Below, in pieces: positions 6,165 through 6,464 of a stretch of DNA of 6,464 bases. Position 1 is the stretch's first letter, and each line of letters opens with the position of its first letter. Location of the stretch: positions 1-6,464 of the forward strand of contig CAMCFD010000086.1 of the NCBI GenBank assembly GCA_945874115.1, read 5' to 3'. The translations under genes were made by a program, and so were the position numbers. The notes under the pieces are model-generated. The model worked only from the letters and a program-made list of their open reading frames with translations. It ran no database searches and was not told the origin of the DNA. The stretch comes from Rickettsia typhi. Its GTDB lineage: Bacteria > Pseudomonadota > Alphaproteobacteria > Rickettsiales > UBA1997.

Positions 6165-6207
6165 AATGAATTAAAATAAATTGATAAAAACCTCGAGAAA
6201 AATTAAA

Positions 6208-6228
6208 GCGGGCATAACATAGTCTAAC
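6208..6228 (-). promoter_or_regulatory. Shared 21-bp upstream motif, copy 2 (before the small acidic protein)
   Basis: On the minus strand this reads GTTAGACTAT-GTTATG-CCCGC and matches the copy before virB8 at 18 of 21 positions. It ends 43 bases before the ATG at 6164. TTGTCA lies just upstream but only 8 bases from TATGTT, too close for a normal -35/-10 pair. Confidence 0.45.
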
Positions 6229-6382
6229 CTGACAAAATAAAAGTCTTGCTCGACTATTTTAAAAAATAAAACTTGCTAATTTAGTGGCGAACTTTATCAG
6301 CGCTTGCTAAAAATGACTAATTAAATTCATTTATAAAAAATGATTTAAAAATTAAATATAAGATCGCAGATTTAAAATTTAA

Positions 6383-6464
6383 ATGCAACAAATTTTTGCA
6401 AAGTTTAAATCAACATTAAAACTGGATTTTCAATATAATTTCTTAGTGCTTTCAAAAATTCTGC
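6383..6464 (+). CDS. Possible 5' start of a plus-strand gene (partial)
   Basis: The frame opens at ATG 6383, directly after an in-frame TAA (6380-6382), and stays open for 27 codons to the edge (MQQIFAKFKSTLKLDFQYNF...). If real, it would be divergent from every other gene here. It overlaps and conflicts with the minus-strand frame ending at 6405. No family is recognisable from so few residues. Confidence 0.25.
   Translation, partial: MQQIFAKFKSTLKLDFQYNFLVLSKIL
6405..6464 (-). CDS. Possible 3' end of a minus-strand gene (partial)
   Basis: Entering from the right edge, one minus-strand frame reads 19 residues ending YIENPVLMLI and stops at TAA (6407-6405). The orientation agrees with all other genes, and a hairpin overlaps the stop. 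It is too short to identify, and it conflicts with the plus-strand frame starting at 6383. Confidence 0.3.
   Translation of the reverse strand, partial: AEFLKALRNYIENPVLMLI

Larger units (their letters stand above)
6229..6464. other. AT-rich non-coding stretch at the right edge
   Basis: Apart from the edge frames listed separately, no gene is supported here. A hairpin at 6377-6410 pairs ATTTAAATGCAA with TTGCA..TTTAAAT (12 pairs, 3-base bulge, 7-base loop). It could be a weak terminator for a minus-strand gene entering from the right, but its AT content makes chance pairing likely. Confidence 0.4.

Noticed and set aside
1..6464. tRNA, rRNA or CRISPR features
   Set aside because: No cloverleaf-like segment, rRNA-like stretch or regularly spaced repeat array was seen on either strand.

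Overview
The window is AT-rich and dense with genes. Every confidently called gene lies on the minus strand, so the biological order runs from right (6164) to left (1). The gene content points to an alphaproteobacterium, most likely from the Rickettsiales or a related host-associated lineage. The evidence is a LeuRS of alphaproteobacterial type that lacks the Cys residues of the E. coli zinc module, a DUF3576 lipoprotein next to leuS (an alphaproteobacterial neighbourhood), and a VirB8/VirB9 pair resembling the scattered rvh type IV secretion genes of Rickettsiales. This placement rests on family knowledge and was not computed.

Layout in transcription order. At 6165-6464 there is AT-rich DNA that holds a candidate promoter motif and, at the right edge, two mutually exclusive partial reading frames. 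At 5883-6164 there is a 93-residue membrane-anchored or secreted acidic protein of unknown function, followed by a perfect 14-bp stem-loop terminator at 5823-5855. At 4843-5712 there is a 289-residue exported protein that is probably an outer-membrane beta-barrel. At 3916-4728 lies virB8, which overlaps virB9 (2939-3919) by an ATGA. Nine bases later comes a DUF3576 lipoprotein gene (2399-2929). A 317-bp gap with hairpin-forming sequence follows, and then leuS (from 2081), which runs off the left edge after 693 codons.

The main discovery is inside leuS. The reading frame is unbroken, but the CP1 editing region carries about 200 extra residues between the strand ending LPIKKVV (373-379) and the normal FNS segment (593-595). 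The extra segment looks like a complete transglutaminase-like cysteine-hydrolase domain with an apparent Cys457-His495-Asp512 triad. An enzyme domain of this kind nested in the editing region of an essential aminoacyl-tRNA synthetase is not something I know to be described.

Functionally, virB8 and virB9 encode inner-membrane and periplasmic/outer-membrane parts of a type IV secretion channel. They are joined to the DUF3576 lipoprotein in one probable transcription unit. A 21-bp motif (18 of 21 identical) sits upstream of both virB8 and the small acidic protein, which suggests a shared promoter type or regulator. None of the six start codons has a recognisable Shine-Dalgarno sequence.
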